64,000 nucleotides of DNA, taken from NCBI RefSeq assembly GCF_000252445.1, contig NC_017790.1:1966501-2030500 (forward strand), in the 5' to 3' direction. Below the pieces are notes generated by a model. That model ran no database searches and had not been told where the DNA came from. It saw only the letters and a program-made list of their open reading frames with translations. Shown in pieces: positions 53,591-62,328 of this stretch; the first letter of the stretch is position 1, and every line of letters begins with the position of its first letter. The position numbers and the translations under genes were made by a program. The DNA is from Deinococcus gobiensis I-0. GTDB taxonomy: Bacteria; Deinococcota; Deinococci; Deinococcales; Deinococcaceae.

Positions 53591-54577
53591 ATGAAGCGCC
53601 TCTTCGCCCCTCTCCTCCCGCTCGCCGCCCTGACCCTCGTCGCCGGCCCGGCCCAGGCCCAGCAGGCCCGTGAACTGCGGCTGGGCGTCTTTCCGAACGT
53701 CACGCATGCGGCCGGACTGGTCGCCATCAACAAGGGCCTCGTCCAGAAGGAACTGGGAAGCGGGGTCAAGCTGGTCGTCAAGGAGTTCGCCAACGGCTCG
53801 CAGGTGAATGAGGCCTTCGCGGCCGGGGCCATCGACGCGGCCTACGTCGGGCCGGGGCCGGCCATGAACGCCTTCCTGCGCGGCGTGCCCATTCAGGTCT
53901 ATGCGGGCGCGGCCAATGCGGGCGCGGTGCTGGTGGCCCGCAAGGACAGCGGCGTGCGCAACGTGAAGGGGCTGGCGGGCAAGAAGGTCGCCGTGCCCAC
54001 GCGCGGCAGCACCCAGGACATCAGCCTGCGCCACCTGCTGCACGAAAACGGCCTGAAGGCCATCGACGAGGGCGGCAACGTGACGGTGGTGCCCATCGAC
54101 CCGGCCAACATGCCCGCCGCCTTCGCCAGCAAGCAGGTGGACGCCGCGCTCGTGCAGGAGCCCTGGGGCGCCGTGATGGAAACGCAGGGGGCGCGCCTGA
54201 TCGCCAACGAAAAGGCCATCTGGGAGGGCGGCAACTACACCACGACCGTCCTCACCGTGAACACGAAGTACGCCGCCCAGAACCCCGAGACCGTGAAGGA
54301 CCTGCTGCGCGGCCACCTCGCGGCCATCACCTACATCGGCAAGAGCAATGCAGGCGCGCAGAAGGCCATCGCCGACCAGATCGAGCTGTTCACCCGCAAG
54401 CGCCCCAACAGCGGCGAACTGTTCAAGGCCCTCGCCCGGACGCGCGTTACCTGGGACATCAACCTCAAGACCCTGGGCGAATACGCGCAACTCAACAAGG
54501 AAGCCGGGTTTGCGCGCGACGTGCCGGAACTGAACAGGTTCGTGGACCTGAGCATCATCCGGGGTCTGGCGAAATAA
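53591..54577 (+). CDS. ABC transporter substrate-binding protein (SsuA/NrtA type)
   Basis: 328 residues. A signal peptide ending AQAQQA is followed by an NMT1/SsuA-type periplasmic fold: [53 protein letters not shown], and [20 protein letters not shown]. It would bind aliphatic sulfonates, nitrate, taurine or a similar small anion. No permease or ATPase gene follows; comM begins after a terminator. ATG 53591 is leaderless-type behind the operator. Confidence 0.85.
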   Translation: MKRLFAPLLPLAALTLVAGPAQAQQARELRLGVFPNVTHAAGLVAINKGLVQKELGSGVKLVVKEFANGSQVNEAFAAGAIDAAYVGPGPAMNAFLRGVPIQVYAGAANAGAVLVARKDSGVRNVKGLAGKKVAVPTRGSTQDISLRHLLHENGLKAIDEGGNVTVVPIDPANMPAAFASKQVDAALVQEPWGAVMETQGARLIANEKAIWEGGNYTTTVLTVNTKYAAQNPETVKDLLRGHLAAITYIGKSNAGAQKAIADQIELFTRKRPNSGELFKALARTRVTWDINLKTLGEYAQLNKEAGFARDVPELNRFVDLSIIRGLAK

Positions 54578-54696
54578 GGGAACTGGAATGGAGAGCTCTC
54601 CACTCCTCTCCCTGCCCCGGTCCTCCCTTTCCAGCACCCTGCCGCAATCGGCAGTGACCGAACTGAACCCCCGGTCGGTAAGAGACCTGTGCGCCG

Positions 54697-54726
54697 CGCC
54701 TCCTACAGTGGGAGGCGTGCTTTTTT
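54697..54726 (+). terminator. Intrinsic terminator after the binding-protein gene
   Basis: CGCCTCC-N7-GGAGGCG followed by TGC and TTTTTT. It ends the transcript upstream of comM. Confidence 0.85.
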
Positions 54727-54749
54727 CTGTCTGCAAGGCGGTTTCCTGA

Positions 54750-55727
<978 letters not shown>

Positions 55728-55742
55728 GTCTCTCCGACCCGC

Positions 55743-57161
55743 TTAAAGCGCACTGAGCAGCAGGTCCAGCCGTCCATCCGGGTGCACCACAACGCGCAGG
55801 TCCAGCCGCCGGGCAATCTCGGTCAGGTTCCCCGAAGCCAGCACCTCGCCCAGCTTCTGCCGCGCGGCCACCAGATTGGGCGGCACAAAGGCGATGGTCT
55901 GCGGCGCCTCCAGCGCCTGCCGCTGCCCCTCGAGTTCTGCCCGGGTCTCCTTGTACTCGTCCGGCGGAATCACGCCATCCAGGGCCAGCATCTTGAGGTT
56001 CTTCAGCCGCTTCTCGATGGCGGCCACCGCCGGCCGGACATCCAGGGCCTTGGGCGGCTCGCTGGGCAGCGCGGCCAGCAGCGCCTGGTCATCCAGCAGC
56101 AGGGCATGCAACTGCTCGAGCACGAACGGATGGATCTTCTTGGCGCCGTAGTGCCGCCGGTGCGTGCACAGTTCCAGACTCATGCCGGCCCGCTTGTAGA
56201 CGCGGTAGCAGTAGTACGCGAGATGTGCCTGCCGGGGCACCAGCCCCTTCGCCTGCGGGACGTTCTTGACGGCCGTCATGGTCGATCCACACAAGCCGCA
56301 CCGTAGCCGACTCTTCAGCGGAAACTCGTCCGCCGACTTGCTCTTGAACGGCCGCCCACCTTTCTTCCGGCTGCTGATCGATCGTTGGGTCGCTTCCCAC
56401 TCCGCCGGCGGCACGATCGCTTCGACCTCACAGGTCACGAGGTCCCGCCCGTCTCCCCTGCTGGGCCGCGCGCCGCCATAGCTGTAAAGCCCCTTGTAGA
56501 CCGGGTTGCGCAGGATGTACTTCACGGTGCTGTCGGACCAGGGAGACGCCGTGCGGCGGGGCACGCCCAAGCGGTTCATCTCGGTGAGAATGGCGTGGGC
56601 CGTCCAGCCCTCCCGGGCCCATCCGTACATCTGCCGGACCCACTGGGCCTCTTCCTCGAAGATCTGGCCGTCCTTCCACCCATAGCCGTTCAGAGGCACC
56701 ACGGGCTTACCCGAGCGCACCTTGGCCAACATGCCACCGCGCAGGCGCTTGGCAATCCGCATGTGCTCGGCCTGCGCAAAGACCGACCGCACCCCGAAGT
56801 TCATGCTGGACATCTCGTCTTTCGGGTCGATGATCCCCATGTCGGCCGAGTGGACTTCCACGCCGGTCTCCAGCAGTTCCTCGAGGACCGCGTAGGCGAT
56901 GGCCGTGCGCCGGGCCAGACGGTCGACGCTGCTCACCAGCACGACCTCGTACCGGCTGGCCTCGTCGAGCAACTGGTCCAGGGCCTTGCGCGTGGCGCGC
57001 GTACCGGTGATGACGTCCTGGTAGACCTGCGTAATGGGCAGGCTGTGGGCTGCAGCGTAGTGCTCGGCCGCGCGCGTCTGGACTTCGAGGCCAAACTTGT
57101 CCTCGCCCACCTGGCCAGGGGTCGAGACACGCAGGTAGAGGGCAGTGGGGCGGGGGGTCAT
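55743..57161 (-). CDS. Large serine recombinase (integrase)
   Basis: 472 residues. The N-terminal resolvase domain starts LYLRVSTPGQ with nucleophile S13, then LVSSVDRLARRTAIAY with the catalytic Arg pair. The recombinase domain (about 170-270) has NGYGWKDG and SPWSDSTVKYILRNPVYKGLYSYGG. The zinc ribbon is CGLCGSTM with Cys at YYCYRVYKRA and LCTHRR. A C-terminal coiled coil follows. ATG 57161 has GAGGA 7 nt upstream. It lies at the edge of the interrupted comM gene, transcribed toward it, as expected of an element integrase that targets this gene. Confidence 0.93.
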   Translation of the reverse strand: MTPRPTALYLRVSTPGQVGEDKFGLEVQTRAAEHYAAAHSLPITQVYQDVITGTRATRKALDQLLDEASRYEVVLVSSVDRLARRTAIAYAVLEELLETGVEVHSADMGIIDPKDEMSSMNFGVRSVFAQAEHMRIAKRLRGGMLAKVRSGKPVVPLNGYGWKDGQIFEEEAQWVRQMYGWAREGWTAHAILTEMNRLGVPRRTASPWSDSTVKYILRNPVYKGLYSYGGARPSRGDGRDLVTCEVEAIVPPAEWEATQRSISSRKKGGRPFKSKSADEFPLKSRLRCGLCGSTMTAVKNVPQAKGLVPRQAHLAYYCYRVYKRAGMSLELCTHRRHYGAKKIHPFVLEQLHALLLDDQALLAALPSEPPKALDVRPAVAAIEKRLKNLKMLALDGVIPPDEYKETRAELEGQRQALEAPQTIAFVPPNLVAARQKLGEVLASGNLTEIARRLDLRVVVHPDGRLDLLLSAL

Positions 57162-57320
57162 GGAATCCTCAGTAGAGCCACGCTGTAGCACTCGTCGGTG
57201 TCGCCGTTCAGGCCAGAGATCCAGACGTATAGAACACTAGGGGAAGGGGTTATCACAAACCGCGTTCCAGAGAAGAAATTTTCTGATTTTGCCACACGTG
57301 TACACAGTGTGCGTCCAATG

Positions 57321-57349
57321 TTGACACTTGCCATCTCGCGGGATATGGT
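57321..57349 (+). promoter_or_regulatory. Plus-strand promoter at the DUF3800 gene 3' end
   Basis: TTGACA, 17 nt, TATGGT: a near-consensus sigma-A promoter pointing into the 3' end of the DUF3800 gene. A UUCG-capped hairpin CCCCATC-TTCG-GATGGGG (57365-57382) lies just after the expected start site. Confidence 0.5.
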
Positions 57350-58432
57350 TCAGCCATACAGGTCCCCATCTTCGGATGGGGGCTTGTTCATTGCGGCCAA
57401 TAGTGCGCTGGTGTTCAGTTTGCCGCCATTCAACATATAGTTGATAGCTAAAGGTAGCATCATATCTACACTCTGACGGAAGTCTTCTGGCCCCCTAGCG
57501 CTCACCAGAATCGTTTCGAACACTAATGCACCTAGTAATCTTGTGTGCTCATGAGACATAGAGTGCTCATCGAGCTTCAACTTTGGGGCAACATATTTTC
57601 TAAACCAAAGTAAAAATTCGGGCTTTAAGGGTGTGCCGAATTTCTGCGAATAGGACACTTGAAGTAATATATAGCCAGCAACATCGGCCGCCTGTATAGC
57701 TTGCTCCTCAGAACAAGTTCTAAAAACGGGCTGACGGAGGGATGTCAGATGTTTCCTCTGTTGGAGGATTTCAAAGCTCTTAACACTGGAGAATCCAGAT
57801 GTTTCCTCATTTGTATGACAATATACATCAGATTTAGATCCACTCCTAGACAAGTAATTATCTACCTGACTCAGAACTAGAGATAAGCAGATAAAATAAG
57901 GATTGGAAGCAAGAAGTCGAATTTTTTCCCTAACTGATTCGTGTTTAATCAGAGAAGTGTCCGAGATAAGAAACTGTATCATTTCTTCAGTGGCTGAAAC
58001 ATACGATTCAGTGTCAGCAGGGTAGGCAAAATACATTACATTGCTCTCAAAAGCATATTTGAGCGCCCTATCTATCCATTCATGTTGTTGCCGCCAAAAT
58101 CCTGGGCTTATTTTATTAATTTCTCGATATATTCCCTTACTTTGATACATATCAACTGCATGTATTTCCAGTAATCCACCCCTAATGCTTCTGTGTTCAG
58201 AGAGATGGGGGGCTAAAGATAAGCATGACTCAGTCATCTCCTGTCTCAGAGACAAATATCTTTCTTCAATTATTAATTTCTGATTCTGATTTAGAAGAGC
58301 GGCAGTAAAGACGTATTGGCTTCTATCAGTATTGGGCAGCGGCCGGGCAGACTCGTCAAAATACAATCCATATAATCTTGCTCTACTATCTTTGGATTTT
58401 ATTTTCTTTCCGGGTGCCAACTTTTTAGCCAT
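57350..58432 (-). CDS. DUF3800 protein, probable element cargo
   Basis: 360 residues, encoded in DNA much richer in A/T than any neighbour. It matches the DUF3800 outline: an early acidic start LYFDESARPLP (D26, E27), LEIHAVDMYQSKG (E89, H91) and a late QAIQAADVAGYIL (D250), a set of acidic residues consistent with an RNase H-like metal site. Function is unknown; such genes are common in phages and defence islands. AGGAG precedes the ATG. It lies 49 bp after the metalloprotease gene on the same strand, so it may be co-regulated. Confidence 0.75.
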   Translation of the reverse strand: MAKKLAPGKKIKSKDSRARLYGLYFDESARPLPNTDRSQYVFTAALLNQNQKLIIEERYLSLRQEMTESCLSLAPHLSEHRSIRGGLLEIHAVDMYQSKGIYREINKISPGFWRQQHEWIDRALKYAFESNVMYFAYPADTESYVSATEEMIQFLISDTSLIKHESVREKIRLLASNPYFICLSLVLSQVDNYLSRSGSKSDVYCHTNEETSGFSSVKSFEILQQRKHLTSLRQPVFRTCSEEQAIQAADVAGYILLQVSYSQKFGTPLKPEFLLWFRKYVAPKLKLDEHSMSHEHTRLLGALVFETILVSARGPEDFRQSVDMMLPLAINYMLNGGKLNTSALLAAMNKPPSEDGDLYG

Positions 58433-58481
58433 AAACTTCTCCTAACTTAAATAATGTTTGAAATACACAGGCAGATCCATA

Positions 58482-59129
58482 TCATTCTGTTACTGTTCCT
58501 AGCACCCGCCCGCCGCCCATGCTGAGCAACATCAACTCCGGATGCTCAAGTGCCACCTCCGGCACTCGCCCCCACTTCCGGAACGGCAACCGGGCACGGT
58601 AAGTCACCGCATCTGCCACATATCCGCGGTCAAATTCGAAAGCCCCACGCGCCTCACTGAAGTCCTGGCGCACCCAGCGGCGCATGGCCGCCATCTGGCT
58701 GGCCCCACTCAGCTCGGCGATGTGCTGGATAGCCCCGGGCTTGTCCCCGAAGGTCATGGCCGCCGAGTACAGATCCGGCGCCGGCATCAGCAGTCGCGCA
58801 CCGGCCTCGTTCATCAGCAGCTCAATGTGCCGCTTCATGTCCCGCACCAGGTGATGGCGCCGGATCAGCTTGATGTACCCCTCGCGCTTGGCAATGATGT
58901 GCGCGATCTCGTGGGAGATCGTGAACAGGTCCCGACTCCCGAACTGCGCACTCTGGACGCAAATGATGTCCGGCCCGCCATACCTCCCCACGCGGGCGAG
59001 ATTGCTCGGGCCGAGGCGATACTCGATGTTTTGCAGCTCACAGAACCGAATCGGGTCACGCTCATACTCTGTTGCCGCGTGGGTGTCCTCGATACAGGCC
59101 AGCAGGTCAGCGATGAGCGGATCGAGCAT
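58482..59129 (-). CDS. ImmA/IrrE-family metalloprotease
   Basis: 215 residues. The zinc-binding HExxH is HEIAH (H73, E74, H77) in SRDLFTISHEIAHIIAKREG, and the third ligand is probably E108 in HIELLMNEAGARLLMP, the family's typical layout. ImmA proteases cleave phage/ICE repressors; the Deinococcus relative IrrE (PprI) cleaves DdrO after DNA damage. Its ATG overlaps the stop of the upstream XRE repressor by 1 nt (TAATG), so protease and likely substrate are made together. ATG 59129 is chosen for that overlap. Confidence 0.9.
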   Translation of the reverse strand: MLDPLIADLLACIEDTHAATEYERDPIRFCELQNIEYRLGPSNLARVGRYGGPDIICVQSAQFGSRDLFTISHEIAHIIAKREGYIKLIRRHHLVRDMKRHIELLMNEAGARLLMPAPDLYSAAMTFGDKPGAIQHIAELSGASQMAAMRRWVRQDFSEARGAFEFDRGYVADAVTYRARLPFRKWGRVPEVALEHPELMLLSMGGGRVLGTVTE

Positions 59130-59659
59130 TAGTTCGCCTTGGGGTCGATCAACTTCGACAGTCGGCTGTAGATGGCCAGCCAGTCCTCGGGGGTCTCCGG
59201 CTCTTCCCGGAAGTCCAGATCTGCGAGCTCGACCAGCCACCGGCGCTCGGCGAGCGGCGCGTTATCGCCGTGCCCGTACTTCTCGGCGGCTACTTGGAGG
59301 GCCAGGGGAATCTCCGGCTCTTCATCCTCTTCCGGAAGCACCCAGCCGCGGCGCTCAGCATCAGTGAGGGGGCGTTCCGTAAGAATGAGGTCCGGCTTCA
59401 GTTCCGCGATCTCCTGAGTTTTCAGGCCCAGCGCGGTGGCGATTGGCCTGAAGTAATCACTCTCCACCCAGTTGATACGCCCGTTTGCCATGTGACTCAG
59501 ATAGCTAGGGCTAGGCACACCAGCCTCCTCCGCGATCTGGCGCTGGGTTTTCTTGCTGCGAGCAATGTAGCTCTTCAGCATTTCGGCCAGCTCCGCGACC
59601 GATTTACTCGCGTCTGCCATAGGAAAGACTCGGTAGGAGGCTTGGGGGTGCAACGTCAT
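59129..59659 (-). CDS. XRE-family repressor (ImmR/CI-like)
   Basis: 176 residues from ATG 59659. An N-terminal HTH (about 22-80) reads ELAEMLKSYIARSKKTQRQIAEEAGVPSPSYLSHMANGRINWVES; the C-terminal acidic region has LALQVAAEKYGHGDNAP. Size and the adjoining metalloprotease gene fit an element repressor cleaved to trigger excision. ATG 59659 has no Shine-Dalgarno, but TATAGA lies 6 nt upstream inside the first operator dyad, mirroring the divergent gene. An ATG at 59620 (163 residues) is possible, also without a ribosome-binding site. Confidence 0.85.
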   Translation of the reverse strand: MTLHPQASYRVFPMADASKSVAELAEMLKSYIARSKKTQRQIAEEAGVPSPSYLSHMANGRINWVESDYFRPIATALGLKTQEIAELKPDLILTERPLTDAERRGWVLPEEDEEPEIPLALQVAAEKYGHGDNAPLAERRWLVELADLDFREEPETPEDWLAIYSRLSKLIDPKAN

Positions 59660-59751
59660 ATGTCATCTATAGCATGTTATGCGGCGTGTAGCATGAGGCA
59701 AATACCACATGTCGCACCTAGCTTGATTATCTGAGATGCGACGTGTAGCAT
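59660..59751. promoter_or_regulatory. Array of 16-bp operators between divergent regulators
   Basis: Three clear copies of a dyad with TAGCAT at one side: ATGTCATCTATAGCAT (59660-59675), ATGCGGCGTGTAGCAT (59679-59694) and ATGCGACGTGTAGCAT (59736-59751), plus a weaker ATGTCGCACCTAGCTT (59709-59724). The first and last copies contain the -10 hexamers of the two divergent, leaderless regulator genes. Confidence 0.78.
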
Positions 59752-59757
59752 GACTCC

Positions 59758-60000
59758 ATGCCTCAAACTCTCGGCAGCACCTTGCGCGAGCTGCGCAAAG
59801 CACGCGACCTGAATCAGTTTCAGGTTGCCGAGGCTGTGCTGGGCAGCGAAAAGCGCCAACCCGAAGTAAGCCGTTGGGAAGCCGATTTGGTCAAACCCAG
59901 CGGCCCCAACCTGTTGGCTCTGGCCACCCTCTACACTTGCTCGGCCGAGATGTTGCTACGTGTAGCATCTGGCATCGAGGAAGCAGTGGCGGTTGCTTGA
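59758..60000 (+). CDS. Small XRE-family regulator (Cro-like)
   Basis: 80 residues, a single HTH domain: LGSTLRELRKARDLNQFQVAEAVLGSEKRQPEVSRWEADLVKPSGPNLLALATLY. It is divergent from the ImmR/CI-like gene and its ATG sits 6 nt after TAGCAT of an operator, so repressor binding there would block its transcription. A further operator copy lies near its 3' end. The layout is that of a lysogeny-type switch. Confidence 0.82.
   Translation: MPQTLGSTLRELRKARDLNQFQVAEAVLGSEKRQPEVSRWEADLVKPSGPNLLALATLYTCSAEMLLRVASGIEEAVAVA
59953..59968. promoter_or_regulatory. Intragenic operator copy
   Basis: TTGCTACGTGTAGCAT, the most symmetric copy (TGCTAC-GT-GTAGCA), lies within the 3' end of the Cro-like gene. 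It may be a roadblock or looping site for the genes downstream. Confidence 0.65.
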
Positions 60001-60065
60001 GCCAAACGAAAAGGGACACCCCTTTGCCCGAGCGTCCCGCCTACGACCTGATGGAGGTCAACAAC

Positions 60066-60245
60066 GTGGAAAAGATAGCAGGCCCCTCGCCCAAGAAGAA
60101 GCGCGCCCCCCAGCCGGAGCTGTACCTGGGAAGCATTACGACTGGCAGCGGCGTGGACATCCACAGCCCCGAGGGCAAGACCGCTCTGTTCAAGGCGCTG
60201 TTGTCCATCGCCCCCAAGCCGCAGGCCGCGCCGAAGGCCGGGTAG
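60066..60245 (+). CDS. Small protein of the element, unknown function
   Basis: 59 residues from GTG 60066 with GGAGG 8 nt upstream; an in-frame ATG at 60051 is the alternative. Lys/Pro-rich N-terminus (GPSPKKKRAPQPE), then YLGSITTGSGVDIHSPEGKTALFKALLSIA. No family recognised. It is followed by a strong hairpin. Confidence 0.55.
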   Translation: MEKIAGPSPKKKRAPQPELYLGSITTGSGVDIHSPEGKTALFKALLSIAPKPQAAPKAG

Positions 60246-60251
60246 CACAAC

Positions 60252-60290
60252 AAATCCCCCGCAGCTTCCTAGGGCCATCGCGGGGGATTT
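60252..60290 (+). terminator. Stem-loop before the next element gene
   Basis: AAATCCCCCGC paired with GCGGGGGATTT (11-bp perfect stem, 17-nt loop). The next ribosome-binding site (GGAGG) lies directly after it, so it could terminate or control the downstream genes. Confidence 0.65.
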
Positions 60291-60301
60291 GGAGGATCGT
60301 T

Positions 60302-61093
60302 ATGAAAACTGCCAACACAGTAGCACCCCAACAGCCCACCCCGCGCGTCTTGCACCTCCAGCCCGGCGAGACCCACCCTTACCGAGGCTTCGAGATCTAT
60401 CTCTCCGATGTGAGCCGCCGCCTAGTCGCGCCCTACTTCGTGACCGGCCTCAAGCGCTACTGCCGCGACGTGACCCATGGTGAGGAACTGATCGACGCGC
60501 ATCATGCCGCGCTGGCCCTGCCACGCGAGCCGGGCAGCATCCGCGTCCTGGCGGCCGACGTGCGGGTCACGAATAGCATGAGCGCCCACGAGAGCCGCCG
60601 CCGTTCGGAGCAGGCCCGGGGCCAAAAGCGCCAGGGGGGCAAGTTCGCGCCGGAGCGCCACCAACAGCTCGAGCAGCAGCAGGCCCAGGTCGCCGTCGCG
60701 TTGACCACGACCCCCCTGCCGGTCGACCTCGGCCGCGCCACCGAAGAGGAACTGGGTTTCGAGCCCTTCACGGTCGAGGAAATCGCGGGGATCGTTGAGC
60801 GCGCCAACAATCTCTGCGACCGCGCCTATTTCAACTGCTACGGTCCCACTCCCACGATGGACGAGTGCGCGAACCCCCTGGGCGACTTAGCAGGCATCGC
60901 GGAGCAGTTGCTGCTGGAACTCGGGAAGCAGTCCCTGGAAAACGAGCAGCTGCGCGCCGAGCTGGCCCAGGCCAAGGCCGCCAAGGGCACGCGACGCCCT
61001 AAGCCTGCCTTAGACCGTCAGGACCAAGTGTGCCGGGGTTGTGGCCTGACCGAGTGCGCCAACACGGACCTGTGCAAGGAGTCGTGGCGCTGA
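60302..61093 (+). CDS. Element protein with C-terminal Cys4 knuckle
   Basis: 263 residues from ATG with GGAGG 6 nt upstream. An N-terminal region (about 30-85) has YRGFEIYLSDVSRRLVAPYFVTGLKRY; a middle Arg/Lys/Gln-rich stretch (RRRSEQARGQKRQGGKFAPERHQQLEQQQ) follows; then a region of helices; and the end carries CRGCGLTECANTDLCKE. The same Cys spacing (CxGCx4Cx5CK) closes the next gene's product. No family recognised; nucleic-acid binding is an inference. Confidence 0.65.
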   Translation: MKTANTVAPQQPTPRVLHLQPGETHPYRGFEIYLSDVSRRLVAPYFVTGLKRYCRDVTHGEELIDAHHAALALPREPGSIRVLAADVRVTNSMSAHESRRRSEQARGQKRQGGKFAPERHQQLEQQQAQVAVALTTTPLPVDLGRATEEELGFEPFTVEEIAGIVERANNLCDRAYFNCYGPTPTMDECANPLGDLAGIAEQLLLELGKQSLENEQLRAELAQAKAAKGTRRPKPALDRQDQVCRGCGLTECANTDLCKESWR

Positions 61094-61302
61094 TGACCTG
61101 CGACCCGAGCCTGCGGCCCGGCGACCCCCGCTGCCCCGAATGCCACGGCCGCGACCGTTACGACGATTGGTGCCGGACCTGCGGGGCCGAGGCTATTGAC
61201 CTGCCCCGCAATCAGGAGTGCCCCGGATGCACGGTAGATGGCTGCGGCGGCGGAACCTTCTGCAAGGACGAGAACCCCGATCTGTACGGCGGTGGTGAGT
61301 GA
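61093..61302 (+). CDS. Small Cys-rich zinc-knuckle protein
   Basis: 69 residues starting 1 nt into the previous stop (TGATG). Two Cys4 sites: CPECHGRDRYDDWCRTCG and a C-terminal CPGCTVDGCGGGTFCKD. The gene is too small for more than zinc-supported folds. It may bind nucleic acid or act as a partner of the adjacent protein. Confidence 0.6.
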   Translation: MTCDPSLRPGDPRCPECHGRDRYDDWCRTCGAEAIDLPRNQECPGCTVDGCGGGTFCKDENPDLYGGGE

Positions 61303-61508
61303 TGGGTCGCCTTCCCTCCCTCCTGCTGTTCCTGGCCGCCTACGCGACCGCCCTGCTGCTGGCCCCCTTCTACCGCGCTGATGCCCTGGACGCCGCCCTG
61401 CGCCTCGTGCTCCTGGCCTGCGCCGCCTGCATGTTCCTCGGGTTCCTGGGCTTCGTGCTCAGCTTCCGCCGCCCCCTCGCCCCCGAAGGAGACGCCCATG
61501 CTGAATGA
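61302..61508 (+). CDS. Small two-helix membrane protein
   Basis: 68 residues beginning at ATG inside a GTGATG overlap with the previous stop. Two hydrophobic helices (LLLFLAAYATALLLAPF and LVLLACAACMFLGFLGFVLSF) flank a short charged loop. The topology fits a holin-like or other small phage membrane protein. No motif decides. The next gene starts at ATG 61498, within its end. Confidence 0.55.
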   Translation: MGRLPSLLLFLAAYATALLLAPFYRADALDAALRLVLLACAACMFLGFLGFVLSFRRPLAPEGDAHAE

Positions 61509-62199
61509 CGTTGCCCAGCCCGCCGCTGCCCCCGCCCGCCCCGCGCCCCAGGCCCGCAAGGCTGCCCCCTTCCCCAAGGGCTCGGCACCGCGCGCTGCGA
61601 CTCGCTGGTGCGACGGCTGCGGCGCCGATCAGGCCTTCCTGATCCCCGATCATGCCGGGCATTACGAGTGCGTGACCTGCGCCACGCAACGGCTGCACCA
61701 CGAACTGGCCGAGGCGCAACTGATTGAAGCCCTCTCTCCCATCATCGGCATCTGGGTGGCCCAGTGGCGAGCCGCAGGAATGCCCCTCGAAGAGATTGAC
61801 GAAGTGGTGAAGCACTGCACGGGCGCTGACATGAACGACGAGTACCAGGATCGTCACCGCCTCAACCACCTGCGGCGCTTGGGCATGGTCTACCGCGAAG
61901 CCGCTGCGCCGCCCGAACCTGATCCGGCGCGCATCATCGCCAACCCCGCCGAGCTGCCCCTGATCGAGCGTCGACACGCTGACGTCGGCCCCCTGGGACG
62001 CACAGCCTTCTTCACCGCCGGTGACAAGGAGCAGGTGCATGTCATGCCGGGCGTGGGTGCCGTGATCCTGACGCTGGAGGGCGGTACGCGCGCCGTGATC
62101 TACATGGAGAACAAGTACCAGGCCGGCTTCCGCTGCCCGCCCGAGCTGTGGCCCACCGTGGCGGCCCACCTGAAGTATCTGCCGGAGGGGGCGGCCTGA
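61498..62199 (+). CDS. Element protein with N-terminal CxxC-CxxC zinc motif
   Basis: 233 residues. GGAG precedes the ATG and it overlaps the previous gene. The N-terminus is Ala/Pro-rich, then WCDGCGADQAFLIPDHAGHYECVTCA forms a zinc ribbon, followed by helices (ALSPIIGIWVAQWRAAGMPLEEIDEVVKH) and a C-terminal beta-rich part. No family recognised. Replication or transcription roles are possible for phage ribbons of this kind. Confidence 0.6.
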   Translation: MLNDVAQPAAAPARPAPQARKAAPFPKGSAPRAATRWCDGCGADQAFLIPDHAGHYECVTCATQRLHHELAEAQLIEALSPIIGIWVAQWRAAGMPLEEIDEVVKHCTGADMNDEYQDRHRLNHLRRLGMVYREAAAPPEPDPARIIANPAELPLIERRHADVGPLGRTAFFTAGDKEQVHVMPGVGAVILTLEGGTRAVIYMENKYQAGFRCPPELWPTVAAHLKYLPEGAA

Positions 62200-62208
62200 G
62201 CGTGTGGT

Positions 62209-62242
62209 CGAGGTTGTCGATTCTGCCGACAACCTCGCTTTT
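62209..62242 (+). terminator. Intrinsic terminator
   Basis: CGAGGTTGTCG paired with CGACAACCTCG (11 bp, 7-nt loop) followed by CTTTTTC, just past the previous stop. Confidence 0.85.
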
Positions 62243-62328
62243 TCCCGGTTTGAAACAGGGGAATTCCCTACCCCGCCCAGAGGGTCGCGTTCGAAGCGCG
62301 ACCCCTTGCCACCCCAGAGGTTCCACCC

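Noticed and set aside
54586..54602. Palindrome TGGAGAGCTCTCCA after the binding-protein gene
   Set aside because: Without a loop it makes a poor RNA hairpin, and the proper terminator is 100 bp downstream. Operator status is unsupported.
62282..62304. GC hairpin GGGTCGCG-N7-CGCGACCC as a terminator
   Set aside because: No T tract follows and a full terminator lies 45 bp upstream; it may only be an mRNA structure, so it is not listed as a terminator.
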